In this document: one piece after another, positions 52,814 through 61,986 of the stretch | Numbering within the stretch: position 1 is the stretch's first letter | How the letters are laid out: the number at the start of each line of letters is the position of its first letter | Assembly: GCF_023515995.1 (NCBI RefSeq) | Contig: NZ_CP097320.1 | Location: 3,782,001-3,846,000, forward strand | Reading direction: 5' to 3' | DNA length: 64,000 nucleotides | From: Candidatus Mycobacterium methanotrophicum | GTDB lineage: Bacteria; Actinomycetota; Actinomycetes; Mycobacteriales; Mycobacteriaceae | The notes under the pieces: generated by a model | Databases searched by the model: none | Seen by the model: only the letters and a program-made list of their open reading frames with translations | Told to the model about the DNA's origin: nothing | Position numbers and translations under genes: made by a program

Positions 52814-53611
52814 TCAGTGAGCTGTCCAGCCGCCGTCAATGCATAGCGACGCACCGGTGATCAGAGCAGCCTGCTCGGAGCAGAGATAGGCTGCCAGCTC
52901 GGCAACTTCGTCTACCTCGACGAGCCGCTTTATCGCACTTTCAGCAAGCATGACCTGGTTGATAACGTCGGATTCGGGAATTCCTCGACTCGCGGCTTGG
53001 GCTGCGATCTGTTTCTCCACCAGCGGTGTGCGAACATACCCTGGGTTGATGCAGTTCGATGTGACGCCTTTCGGGCCACCCTCCAATGCCGCCACCTTCG
53101 ACAATCCCTCAAGCCCGTGCTTGGCGGCGACATACCCGCACTTAAACGGTGAGGCGCGCAACCCGTGCGCCGACGAAATGTTGATAATGCGGCCGTATCC
53201 AGCAGCGTACATCCGTGGAAGTGAGCGTTGGATCAATCGAAACGGAGCTTCTATCATCAGCCGCAGCAGCGCGGCGAACTTGTCGGGTGGAAACTCCTCG
53301 ATCGGTGCGATGTGTTGAAAACCGGCATTGTTGACGACGATTTCTGCAGTTACGTCGAGTTCGTCGAGCACCCGAGGGTCAGTCAAGTCGGCCGCACGGG
53401 CGGTACCACCGATAGCCTGCGCTGTGGACATCGCCACGTTTTCGTCGAGGTCGATCACCGTTACCGCCGCTCCTGCCCGAGCCAACCTGACTGCACAGGC
53501 GCGGCCGATACCGCTGCCACCACCGGTGACCACTGCCGTGCGTCCGGTCAAATCGACACCTGCGGCCGCCATTGCGGCGGTGCGACTTTGTTCAGTGGTT
53601 TGTTCGGGCAT
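52814..53611 (-). CDS. bdhA: 3-hydroxybutyrate dehydrogenase (SDR)
   Basis: The 265-residue SDR has the cofactor loop 'AVVTGGGSGIGRACAVRLAR', 'EIVVNNAGFQHIAPIEEFPP' and the catalytic Ser/Tyr/Lys in 'NISSAHGLRASPFKCGYVAA' (followed by KHG). 'FQHIAPIEEFP' and 'KVAALEGGPKGVTSNCINPG' are typical of 3-hydroxybutyrate dehydrogenases, which oxidise the PHB breakdown product to acetoacetate. The start at 53611 is the Met of 'MPEQTTEQSRTAAM'. It is followed upstream by a PHA-related hydrolase on the same strand, 22 bases apart. Confidence 0.9.
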   Translation of the reverse strand: MPEQTTEQSRTAAMAAAGVDLTGRTAVVTGGGSGIGRACAVRLARAGAAVTVIDLDENVAMSTAQAIGGTARAADLTDPRVLDELDVTAEIVVNNAGFQHIAPIEEFPPDKFAALLRLMIEAPFRLIQRSLPRMYAAGYGRIINISSAHGLRASPFKCGYVAAKHGLEGLSKVAALEGGPKGVTSNCINPGYVRTPLVEKQIAAQAASRGIPESDVINQVMLAESAIKRLVEVDEVAELAAYLCSEQAALITGASLCIDGGWTAH

Positions 53612-53633
53612 GATGATCCGACGCGAAGGTTGG

Positions 53634-54881
53634 TTACGACCGACGCGCGATGTCCGCGAAGACCGCCGCCCAGTGCTCGTCGAGCGCATGGCGACCCATG
53701 AACAAGCCCAGATGTCCGGCTGAAGCAAGCCGGCGAGTGACGTCGTGGGGGTCGGTCGACACGTGCTTTTCAAGGGCCCAAACCTGTTCGGCCGGCGTGA
53801 TGTGGTCGCGGTCGCCGGCGATCAAATAAATCGGACATCGAATGCGGCCAAGATCTACCCTTTCCCCGGCCACCCGCAGCGTTCCCCCGGCAAGCTCGTT
53901 GCGGACAAACAGGTGCTTCACGATCCACAGATAGAACGCGCCGCTGATGTCCTGCGTGTGCTCGAACCAGTCAGCGAATTTGGCGTAACGGGCGAGCTCG
54001 TCCTCGCGGGGCGCGTTACCGAGCAGCTGGGCCAGCCGCTCGAACTGACCGGCGGGCTCCATCGACTTGAACCCGGCAAGCTGGTAGCGGCCCGGCCAGA
54101 TTCCGCCATTCACGGCGACCATCATTCGGTGGGCGGGAATGTCGAAATTCAGGCTCGACAACGCGAGCCACTGCTGTAACTGCGGTTTTCCGCGTTTCGT
54201 GTCGATCGGTGCACCGGCAACGGCCAGTGTGTGCACCTTCTTGGGGTGCATCGCTGCGAAGATGGTGCCGAGCCATCCACCCTGGCAGTCACCCACCAGG
54301 TTGACCCGTCCCCCAAGCTGGTCAATCGCTTCGGAGATGACCGCCAGGTAGTCCTCGACGGCCGTATTTCTTGTTCCGTGAGTTGCACCGATCCAATCCA
54401 GCGAAGCCACTCTGCCGATTCCGGCTGATTGGACCGTTTGGATCTGGCTCTGCCCATCAGCAAAGTCGACGATGCACGAATCGTGGCCGGCTTGCGGCGG
54501 TAGCACCAGAACCGGCACGCCCCGCGACCGCGGATTGATGCTGAAATCCCGCAGCCGCGCGATCGGCCACACCCGGACGATGTTGTGCGCCGTCGACCAT
54601 GTCGGTGGTTTCCGCTCGAAAGCCGACCGCGTCCAGCGGTTGAACGTATCAAGCAGATCGGCCGGGGTCGCGCCCTGCTCGGCCATAGAACTCGTGAAGC
54701 GCGCGGCCCCGACCGCCGCTGCGCTGTACACCTGCGCAGGCGCCCTCATGTAGGTGCTGACGATGCCGCCATCCGCCAGACTGTCTTGCAGCGTTCGGTG
54801 TAGCGTCATCAGATCAACGTAGCTTGTCGGTTGAAAGTGCGCGGGCGTGATCCGGCCCGCTGACAGCGTCGGCGGTGACAT
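53634..54881 (-). CDS. Alpha/beta hydrolase with a Cys lipase box, PHA synthase/depolymerase-like
   Basis: The 415-residue protein has 'VPVLVLPPQAGHDSCIVDFA' and a nucleophile elbow 'LVGDCQGGWLGTIFAAMHP' with Cys in place of Ser, the G-x-C-x-G-G form found in PHA synthases. The acid and His are in 'CPIYLIAGDRDHITPAEQVW' and 'ASAGHLGLFMGRHALDEHWA'. It lies next to 3-hydroxybutyrate dehydrogenase, so PHB mobilisation or synthesis is likely, but which one is not decided by sequence. An alternative start is Met 54809. Confidence 0.7.
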   Translation of the reverse strand: MSPPTLSAGRITPAHFQPTSYVDLMTLHRTLQDSLADGGIVSTYMRAPAQVYSAAAVGAARFTSSMAEQGATPADLLDTFNRWTRSAFERKPPTWSTAHNIVRVWPIARLRDFSINPRSRGVPVLVLPPQAGHDSCIVDFADGQSQIQTVQSAGIGRVASLDWIGATHGTRNTAVEDYLAVISEAIDQLGGRVNLVGDCQGGWLGTIFAAMHPKKVHTLAVAGAPIDTKRGKPQLQQWLALSSLNFDIPAHRMMVAVNGGIWPGRYQLAGFKSMEPAGQFERLAQLLGNAPREDELARYAKFADWFEHTQDISGAFYLWIVKHLFVRNELAGGTLRVAGERVDLGRIRCPIYLIAGDRDHITPAEQVWALEKHVSTDPHDVTRRLASAGHLGLFMGRHALDEHWAAVFADIARRS

Positions 54882-54939
54882 AGGCCACCCTGACGCGACC
54901 TTTGATGACGCTCCTCGATGAGCAGGTGCACACCCAAAG

Positions 54940-55818
54940 ATGCGATACAAGACCTACGACGTTCCGGTCGATGGCGGCAATCTGAAGATCGGCAGATGGG
55001 GTGATGGCGGTGAGGTAGTCCTCGCCGCACACGGTATCACCGGAAACCACCTCCACTTCGCCGCGCTCGCCGATCAACTCATCCCCGACTTCACGGTGGT
55101 TGCACCGGACCTACGCGGGCGAGGTCGCAGCAGTCAAATCGTCGGGCCGTTCTCAGTGACGGCCCACGCCGATGACCTCGTCTCGGTGCTCAACTTTCTC
55201 GGGATCGAGAAGGCCACCGTCGTCGGGCACTCGATGGGCGCTTTCGTCGCAATCCTCTGCGCTGACCGCTACCCGGATCGGGTGCGAAACCTGGTACTAG
55301 TCGACGGTGGTATCCCACTGGAGATCGGGACGATTGCCCGGCTGCCGGTCGATCAACGGCTTGCCTGCCTGATCGGACCCGCGCTCGACCGCCTACGCCT
55401 GACGTTCGATTCCGTGGCGAGCTATCTCGATTATTGGCGGCGGCACCCGGCGCTCGTCGACGCCTGGAACACACACATCGAAAAGGCAATGGTGTACGAC
55501 CTCGGTGGCCAGCCTCCGACACTGCGGTCAACGGTGCGTGAGGACGCGGTCATCGCAGACGCAGAAAGCGAGTTCGACCGTGACCAATTCGATCGTGCCC
55601 TGAAACGACTGACGGTGCCGGCAACCCTTCTGCGTGCGGAGCGCGGAGTCCTGAACCAGACTTCGCCGCTCTACCCCGAAAGCACCATCAAGATCTGGCT
55701 TGGTGCGGTGCCGGCACTGCGCAGCGTGACCATCCCGACAGTGAACCACTACACGATCTTGCTGACCAAACGTGGCGTCGAAGCGGTGTCAGACACCCTC
55801 GAACGATCGCGGCGATGA
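54940..55818 (+). CDS. Alpha/beta hydrolase
   Basis: The 292-residue protein has the standard fold: 'VLAAHGITGNHLHFAALADQ', 'VVAPDLRGRGRSSQIVGPFS', the nucleophile elbow 'TVVGHSMGAFVAILCADRYP' and a late His in 'SVTIPTVNHYTILLTKRGVE'. It is divergent from the Cys-box hydrolase, 58 bases away. The setting suggests a role in PHB or hydroxyacyl turnover; the substrate is unknown. Confidence 0.82.
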   Translation: MRYKTYDVPVDGGNLKIGRWGDGGEVVLAAHGITGNHLHFAALADQLIPDFTVVAPDLRGRGRSSQIVGPFSVTAHADDLVSVLNFLGIEKATVVGHSMGAFVAILCADRYPDRVRNLVLVDGGIPLEIGTIARLPVDQRLACLIGPALDRLRLTFDSVASYLDYWRRHPALVDAWNTHIEKAMVYDLGGQPPTLRSTVREDAVIADAESEFDRDQFDRALKRLTVPATLLRAERGVLNQTSPLYPESTIKIWLGAVPALRSVTIPTVNHYTILLTKRGVEAVSDTLERSRR

Positions 55819-55915
55819 CGTGGCGGGCAGAGCTTTAGCGAGATTCCGGTGTGGCTGCCTTCTGTGCCCCTACGATTGATCAGGTACAAGCGGAACCATC
55901 AAGCAAGGCAGTGTA

Positions 55916-56210
55916 TTGGCGTACCGATCGGTCACATCCGTTGATGGCACGCGTCTGCGGGCGTGGGATAACGATGGCCACGGAATTCCCGTGCTGATCT
56001 CCAACGGGCTTGGCACTCCGCACGATGCGTGGCCGGCTATCAACCGGAGCACCGACACCTATTGGGTGATGACGTGGGATCATCGCGGTCTCGGCGGATC
56101 GGAACGCCCCTCCGACGAGTCGCGGATCAACATCTCGGACCACACCGACGACTTGTTCGCGGTGATGGACTCCTACGGCATCGAACGGTCGGTGGTCATC
56201 GGGTTCCACA
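55916..56210 (+). pseudogene. Alpha/beta hydrolase, truncated before its nucleophile
   Basis: The frame reads 'SVTSVDGTRLRAWDNDGHGI', 'TYWVMTWDHRGLGGSERPSD' and 'DSYGIERSVVIGF', and then departs into unrelated sequence where the G-x-S-x-G elbow should follow. No catalytic residue remains. The start at 55916 is probably a TTG. Confidence 0.7.
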
Positions 56211-56348
56211 AATCGCAGGAACGTCAACTTGAAGGCGGCAAGCAGCCTGCGCGCGGGGCTGTGCATGCACGACGGATCCACCGGTGATGGATTACGTTGC
56301 TGGAGAACGAGTCCAGTTGGGCGTACGCCACCACGGTAATCTGGAGGC

Positions 56349-56726
56349 GTGAACAAGCAACGGCCACGTAGTGTGTTGGGCGCTCTCATTCGCCAGCAGC
56401 GTGAACTAGCCGAGCTGCCGATGCGGGAGTTCGCCAAGGTGGTGGGAATATCGAACCCATATCTCTCCCAGATCGAGCGCGGACTGCGGGCACCGTCGGA
56501 CGCCGTGTTGGAGTCGATCGCCGAAACGCTCGACACCTCAGCCGACGAGCTGTACAGAATGGCGGGTTTTGTCGAACGGCCCGCCTCGTCTGATGACGAA
56601 TCCGCCGACCTCGGTGCCGCCATCGAAGCTGCGATGGAACTGACGTCAGCGCAGCGGCGGGCCATGCTCGAGATCTACCGAAGTTTCCTGGACGCAAACA
56701 TCGTTCGCCGCACCCGCGCCGAATAA
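56349..56726 (+). CDS. XRE-family transcriptional regulator
   Basis: The 125-residue protein has an N-terminal helix-turn-helix ('MREFAKVVGISNPYLSQIER', 'GLRAPSDAVLESIAETLDTS') and a C-terminal helical part ('LGAAIEAAMELTSAQRRAML'). The start, a GTG at 56349, follows TCTGGAGGC. It is the only DNA-binding protein in the PHB block, so it is a candidate for the phasin operator at 57812-57841. Whether it senses PHB or a small ligand is unknown. Confidence 0.85.
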   Translation: MNKQRPRSVLGALIRQQRELAELPMREFAKVVGISNPYLSQIERGLRAPSDAVLESIAETLDTSADELYRMAGFVERPASSDDESADLGAAIEAAMELTSAQRRAMLEIYRSFLDANIVRRTRAE

Positions 56727-56745
56727 CGCCTGCGCTTCCGGTAAG

Positions 56746-56784
56746 CAAGTGAAAACCCCCACCGCTCCGGTGGGATTCCACTTG
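56746..56784 (+). terminator. Nested stem-loop after the XRE gene
   Basis: CAAGTG (56746) pairs with CACTTG (ending 56784), and inside it CCCACCG (56758-56764) pairs with CGGTGGG (56768-56774). It lies 20 bases after the stop. Confidence 0.65.
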
Positions 56785-57049
56785 CGCGGTCACCCAGTCG
56801 GACTGGCTGTTGCTGGCCCTGTTGCTGGCCGCAGCCTGTTTACGTACAGCCCAATAGTTCGTAGGTCCTATTTCGGGGTTGCGCGGAGCGCATACGCTGG
56901 TCGGAGCCTTGGAGAGGCGCTCGAACGGCGAATTCCTGTAGGCACACGAGCTCGGGCGTGTCGCTGGATTTCACTAGTGGATATGTGATAGCGGTGTAGG
57001 TGCGTAGCTGCGGGAGACGAAGCGGCGCAACCTAACTCGCGCCGCTTCG
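56785..57049. other. Interval with no supported gene
   Basis: Short open frames in both directions without a family match; probably the decayed part of the IS fragment that follows. Confidence 0.3.
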
Positions 57050-57422
57050 GCGGGGCGTGGGTGCTGGATCAACTGTGGGAGCGGTTCGGCGTCGGCGCGA
57101 CGAGCTGGTCGGCTCCCTGAAGGGCAAGCCCGGGCTGCGACGGTTGTTGCGGCGCACCCCGACCGGGCGTCTGCGCATCGACCGCGCCACCGCCGCATGC
57201 GAAGCCCACTACGACGGCAAGTGGCTGCTGCGGACCTCCGTGCCCACGGACCTCCGTGCCCACGTCCAATTGTGTTGGCTGGCACTGCTTCTCATCCATG
57301 CGGAAATCCGCACCGGCGACACCTGGCGCAACCTGCGTCACGAACTTGACCGCATGCACCTGGTCACCCTCGCCACCGCGGACGGCCACCGGCGCGGGCA
57401 CGCCCGTGCTATCTGCCGGGCG
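57050..57422 (+). pseudogene. IS1634-family transposase, C-terminal fragment
   Basis: The forward frame has 'GLRRLLRRTPTGRLRIDRAT', 'EAHYDGKWLLRTSVPTDLRA', 'LCWLALLLIHAEIRTGDTWR' and 'HELDRMHLVTLATADG', the usual C-terminus of IS1634 transposases, with an internal deletion (the segment with the last catalytic residue is missing). It ends abruptly at the left end of the 267-bp repeat. Confidence 0.75.
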
Positions 57423-57689
57423 CTTCTTTGGTGCTGTGAGTCGTGGGTGTTGTGGTAGCTGGGGTGGAATCCGCACCTTCGGGTGGGGTTTTCACCTGCC
57501 GTCTTGTTACTTCACGGCTTCGCGAGCGGCCTTGATGTAGAAGCTGCTGAGGTCTTGGACGAAGTTCGCATGGGTGTTCGCCAGGGCGCTTACGCAGTCG
57601 AGTTGGCTGTGGCTGGCCAGGGACTTTTCGAAGTCGGCCATGTTCTGCAGCGTCTTCTCGTAGGTGTCGAGCGAGGCCTGACCGGATTC
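57423..57689. repeat. 267-bp direct repeat, copy 2
   Basis: This copy is identical to 52407-52673. It lies inside the complete phasin gene and its 3' flank, so it is probably the parent copy. Confidence 0.92.
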
Positions 57690-57776
57690 CTTGGCCAGCT
57701 GGATCAGCTTCTCGTTGAGCTCGCGGATTCGGTTAGCGGTCTCTTCGAAGGTGTTCGTGTTGTTTGCGGTTGCCAT
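57507..57776 (-). CDS. Phasin-like PHB granule protein
   Basis: The 89-residue helical protein ('MATANNTNTFEETANRIREL', 'SLDTYEKTLQNMADFEKSLA', 'NFVQDLSSFYIKAAREAVK') has the amphipathic helices and length of small mycobacterial phasins. It would coat PHB granules. The start follows TAAGGAGTTGAG. An operator-like cluster of inverted repeats lies just upstream. The phaABC genes are on the same strand upstream. Confidence 0.8.
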   Translation of the reverse strand: MATANNTNTFEETANRIRELNEKLIQLAKESGQASLDTYEKTLQNMADFEKSLASHSQLDCVSALANTHANFVQDLSSFYIKAAREAVK

Positions 57777-57811
57777 CTCAACTCCTTAGATAAGGCGGTG
57801 TATATCGGATG

Positions 57812-57841
57812 ATTAGCAGTTTAGCTAATACGTCGCTAAAC
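57812..57841 (-). promoter_or_regulatory. Operator-like cluster upstream of the phasin gene
   Basis: Two overlapping perfect inverted repeats are seen: GTTTAGC (57819-57825) with GCTAAAC (57835-57841), and ATTAGC (57812-57817) with GCTAAT (57824-57829). All four arms share TTAGC. The cluster lies 36-65 bases upstream of the start and could bind a repressor such as the XRE protein at 56349. Confidence 0.6.
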
Positions 57842-59364
57842 GGCAAATCAGGACTTTGAGCTGGCTGATCCTGTCCTGACTCACACGAAAAGGCCAGGCG
57901 GCGCGGGCTATCGCCAGTTCTTCGTTGGTCGGCACCACCAAAACCGTGGTCTTCGAGTCGTCGGTGGAGATCACCCGCGCTCCGCGGTCGCGGGACCGGT
58001 TGCGCTCGGGATCGACTGCGATGCCGTAGCCTTCCAGACCCGATAGCGAGTCTTCTCGCACGTTGGCCGCATTCTCGCCGACCCCGGCGGTGCAGGCGAT
58101 CGCGTCGACGCGGCCCAAGACGAAGACGTACGCGCCGATGTATTTGCGCAGCCGGTGGATGTAGACGTCATAGGCCAGCTGCGCCGCCTGCGAACCGGCC
58201 TCCATCCGGGCACACAACTGGCGAAAGTCGTTGACACCGCAGAGTCCTTTGAGCCCGGAATTCCGGTTGAGCAGCTCGTCGAGCTGCTCAACGGTGGTCC
58301 CCGCGGTGCGATGAAGGTGCATCAGGATGCCGGGGTCGATGTCTCCGCAGCGGGTGCCCATCACCAGGCCTTCCAGCGGGGTCAGCCCCATCGAGGTCTC
58401 GACCGCCTCCCCGCCGCGCACCGCCGAGACCGACGCCCCGTTGCCGAGGTGCAACACGATCGTATTCAGCTGGCTCAGATCGCTGCCCAGGACCGTCGCT
58501 ACCTCGCCCGGCGACGTATTCGTGCGAGGTGCCGTGGAACCCGTAGCGGCGAATACCGTAGTTTTCCGCGGTATCCCGGTGGATCGCGTACGTCGCCGCG
58601 GCGTCCGGCAGTGTGTGGAAGAACCCGGTGTCGAACACGGCGACGTGCGGTATGCCCGGAAAATCCTTGCGCGCGATTTTGATGCCGATCGCGTTCGCCG
58701 GATTGTGCAGCGGCGCCAAGTCGGAGAGCCGCTCGATCTCTGCCAGCGTCGCATCGGTGATCAGCGTCGGCTCGTGAAACAACTTCCCGCCGTGGACATC
58801 GCCCAGCTGCTCGGGGTCGCACCGGTTGGCGATAATTGCGGCGGTGCGCGCGTGCACGGCAGTTATTTCGGTCAAACACCGCTGGGCAATCTGTGAGATG
58901 GCCTGGGGGCTGCGGCTGTGGCCGTTGATGGCCAGCACCACCGGTGCCCCGAGGTTCGCCGCGATGCGCGCGTTGACGCTCAGCGCAATCGGGTTGATGA
59001 TGTCGGTGTAGTCGCTTCCGATGACGAGCACGGCATCGCATTGGTGGGCGACCTCGTGATATTTCGCGACGATCTCGCTCAGCGCGGCCTCGGGATCTTC
59101 GTGCACCTGTTCATAGGTCACTCCCAGGCACTGGCCGTAGTCGTCGAGGGTGGCGGTGGCGTGCTCGAGCATCAGCTCGAGGAGGTCGTCAGCTTTATCG
59201 GTGGACCGCACGATCGGCCGGAATACCCCTACCCGCGCGGCCGACGCGGCCAGTAGGTGCAATAGTCCCAAAGCGATGGCGGACTTGCCGGTGTCGGCCT
59301 CCGCGGATGCGATGTAGATGCTCGACGTACCGGTGGGCGCGGGGGAGAGATTGGGTTCGGCCAT
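57825..59364 (-). pseudogene. pta-ackA deletion fusion, plus a frameshift in the ackA part
   Basis: From Met 59364 the first 180 residues are the P-loop N-terminal domain of phosphate acetyltransferase: 'IYIASAEADTGKSAIALGLL', 'HEDPEAALSEIVAKYHEVAH' and 'AIIANRCDPEQL'. The sequence then jumps into acetate kinase ('NPANAIGIKIARKDFPGIPH', 'RYGFHGTSHEYVAG'), with its first 90 residues lost. Near 58510 the frame shifts. The rest of AckA ('LNTIVLHLGNGASVSAVRGG', 'MGLTPLEGLVMGTRCGDIDP', 'ACTAGVGENAANVREDSLSG') runs to 57825. The Pta catalytic domain is missing entirely, so neither enzyme is made. Confidence 0.88.
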
Positions 59365-59375
59365 AGTATCGGTTA

Positions 59376-61098
59376 TATCTCTCGCACATAACGCCCTGGT
59401 GCAGGATCCCCGGCGGGATGGGCGCGGCTGCCGAGGCTGTCGGGCGCGGGCACAGGTTCTCCCGAGCGCGCGGTCAGCCACTGCGCCCAGTGCGGCCACC
59501 ATGAGCCGTCGTGCCCGGTGGCGCCGGCCAGCCAGGCGTCGGCGTCGGGACCCGCTGCGGGGCCGGCGTGATAACTGGCGCGCGGTTTGCCGGGCGGGTT
59601 GACGATCGTCTGGATGTGCCCGATGGAGGTCACCACCACCTCGCTGGCGCCGCCGAGCAGATGACTGGTCAGGTAGCAGGGCCTCCACGGGGTGATGTGG
59701 TCGGTGTGCCCGGCCACGATGTAGTTGTCGCAATCGACCTTCGACAGGTCGATCGGGGTGCCAGCATCGTCAGCGCGCCCGTGCTGGCGGCGTTGGTGGC
59801 ATACAGTTCGATGAAGTCATGGTCGAACGCGGCGGGGAGGTTCGTCGAATCGGCGTTCCACGCAGGGATGTCGAACGCCGGCGGGTCCTCGCCCATCAGC
59901 CAGTTGTTGACCACATAGTTGAAGATGAGCTCGTTAGGCCGCATCCAGGCGAAGTTCGCCGCCATGGTCTTCTGGTCGTAGAGCCGTTTCGCGGCAGCGT
60001 CCTTGCTCAGCTGCCGGCGCGCCCGCTCGGTGGACAGCGCCAAGATCAGGCTGGGTTCGCTGGTGTCGACCATGGTGATCATGAACGCGGCCGCGTGTAC
60101 GCCGCTTGGCCGGCCGCGGCAAGGTGTCCCAGCATCAGCGCGGTCGTCAATCCGCCGGCGCAGGCTCCCAGCACGTTCGCGTCGTCGGCGCCGCTGATTT
60201 CGTGCACGATGTCCAGGGCCCGCAGTTGGGCGGCGACGTAGTCGGCCATGCTCCATCCGCCGTGCTCCGGACGTGGGTTGCGCCAGACGATCGTGAAAAA
60301 CGAGATTCCTTGCGCGATGGTGTATTCCACCAGACTTCTCCCAGGCGCCAGGTCGAGGAAGTAGTGCTTGTTCACTTCTGGCGGCACCATCAGCAGCGGC
60401 CGGGAATACACCGTGGACGTCGTCGGAGAGTATTGCAGGAGTTCGAACATCTCCTCGCGGTACACGACGGCGCCTGGTGTCGCGGCCAGGTTCTCGCCGA
60501 CGACGAAGCCGCTGGTGTCGACCTGTGCGGGCATGCCGCGATTGAGGATCAGGTCGCCGACGAAGTTCCGGGCGCCGCGCAGCAGACTCGCTCCGCCCGT
60601 CTCGAAGGCGCGTTTCATCGCTGCGGGGTTGCCGGGCAACAGATCGGTCGGCGCGGTCAGCGCGGTCAACATGTTCGTCGCGTACCGCACGCGGGAACGT
60701 TCACGCTCGTGCAGGTCCGCGTCCTCGACCAGCCTGCCGACCGTCTCACACCAGGCCAGGTAGACCTAGGCCAACCGGTTGTACAACGGGTTGTCCCGCC
60801 AGGCCGGATCACTGAACCGCTGGTCCTTCGCCGGCAGCTGCCGGTCACCGATTCCGACAGCGATCCGGACCCACTCGACCAGCAGTGGCAAAGTCTCCCG
60901 CGCCAGCAGCCAGGGACTGGCGATCTCCCGCAGCGCACTCAGCAGGTCATACGGATCGGCGCGGCCCAACGCCTCCGCGCCACCCGCAGCTGTGTCCACC
61001 AATTCGGCATCCACAATGTCGCCGCCTTCTGTTACGAAGTTGTCGGGAAAGTCCGCGATCGAGGAGAACCGATCCGCTTCGTCGACGCTGCTTCTCAC
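59376..61098 (-). pseudogene. phaC: PHA synthase PhaC, one nonsense codon and two frameshifts
   Basis: The gene starts at GTG 61098, overlapping the phaB stop. It reads 'DPYDLLSALREIASPWLLAR' and 'WRDNPLYNRLA' up to a TAG at 60766-60768. It resumes in the same frame with 'VYLAWCETVGRLVEDADLHE' and 'RPLLMVPPEVNKHYFLDLAP', and the Cys lipase box 'NVLGACAGGLTTALMLGH'. A frameshift near 60100 leads to 'MITMVDTSEPSLILALSTER' and 'MRPNELIFNYVVNNWLMGED', and a second near 59765 leads to 'LSKVDCDNYIVAGHTDHITP', containing the acid and His. Functional PhaC links 3-hydroxybutyryl-CoA into PHB. The nonsense codon looks like CAG to TAG. Confidence 0.9.
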
Positions 61099-61928
61099 AT
61101 GTCGAGGCCGCCGTTGACCCCCCACACCTGGCCGGTGATGTAGGAGGACGCGTCGGCGGCGAGGAAGTGCACCACCCGGGCGATCTCTTCGGGTCGCCCA
61201 AGGCGGCCAACCGGAATCTGGCCCTTGATCTTCTCGAGCACCTTCGCGGGCATCGCCGCGACCATCTCGGTGGCGATGAAACCAGGGGTCACGGTGTTGA
61301 CGGTCAGCCCGATCCCGTCCTCGGTGTTCTTGCCGGCCCTGGCCAGCTGGAACGCGGCCTCCTTGGCCAGGGTCTTGGTCAATCCGAACAGCCCCGACTT
61401 CGAGGCCGAATAGTTGGCCTGCCCGACGTTGCCGGTTTCGCCGACGACGGAAGAGACGTTGATGATCCGGCCGCTGCCCCGCTCGACCATGTGCGCCAGC
61501 GCGGCCTGGGCCATGAAGAACGCCCCGGACAGGTTCACCGCCAGCACGGTGTACCAGTCCTCGTCGGTCATCTTGGCCACCGTCTTGTCGATGGTGATGC
61601 CGGCGTTGTTGACCAGGATGTCGAGCCGTCCGTGCTGCTCGAGGACCTCACCGACAGTGCGCCGGCAATCCTCGGCAGATGCCACGTTGCCGTGGTACAG
61701 GCTGGGCCGCACCCCTAGCAGTTCCTCGTAGTCGTCAGCAAATGCCTTGGCGCGCTCGACGTTATGACCGTAGCCTGCCGCTACTGTCGCGTGCTGGTTG
61801 CCCAGGCTCTTGCAGATCGCCGCGCCGATGCCGCGAGTGCCGCCGGTCACGAAAGCAACTCGGCCGCGCAGCTTCTCGCCGCCGCCACGCCACGAGGCGT
61901 CCTGCTGCTCGGCGTCCAAAGTGGTCAT
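61095..61928 (-). CDS. phaB: Acetoacetyl-CoA reductase (SDR)
   Basis: The 277-residue NADPH-type SDR has 'VAFVTGGTRGIGAAICKSLG', 'LDILVNNAGITIDKTVAKMT', the catalytic Ser/Tyr/Lys in 'SSVVGETGNVGQANYSASKS' and 'NTVTPGFIATEMVAAMPAKV'. The 'GETGNVGQANYSASKSG' form is typical of PhaB. It reduces acetoacetyl-CoA to (R)-3-hydroxybutyryl-CoA. Its stop overlaps the phaC start (GTGA), so they were translationally coupled. Confidence 0.9.
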   Translation of the reverse strand: MTTLDAEQQDASWRGGGEKLRGRVAFVTGGTRGIGAAICKSLGNQHATVAAGYGHNVERAKAFADDYEELLGVRPSLYHGNVASAEDCRRTVGEVLEQHGRLDILVNNAGITIDKTVAKMTDEDWYTVLAVNLSGAFFMAQAALAHMVERGSGRIINVSSVVGETGNVGQANYSASKSGLFGLTKTLAKEAAFQLARAGKNTEDGIGLTVNTVTPGFIATEMVAAMPAKVLEKIKGQIPVGRLGRPEEIARVVHFLAADASSYITGQVWGVNGGLDM

Positions 61929-61986
61929 GGCACATCACCTTTCACTAACCGTTTCCTATCTGTCGCTGGTTTGTCATTGACGCCAG

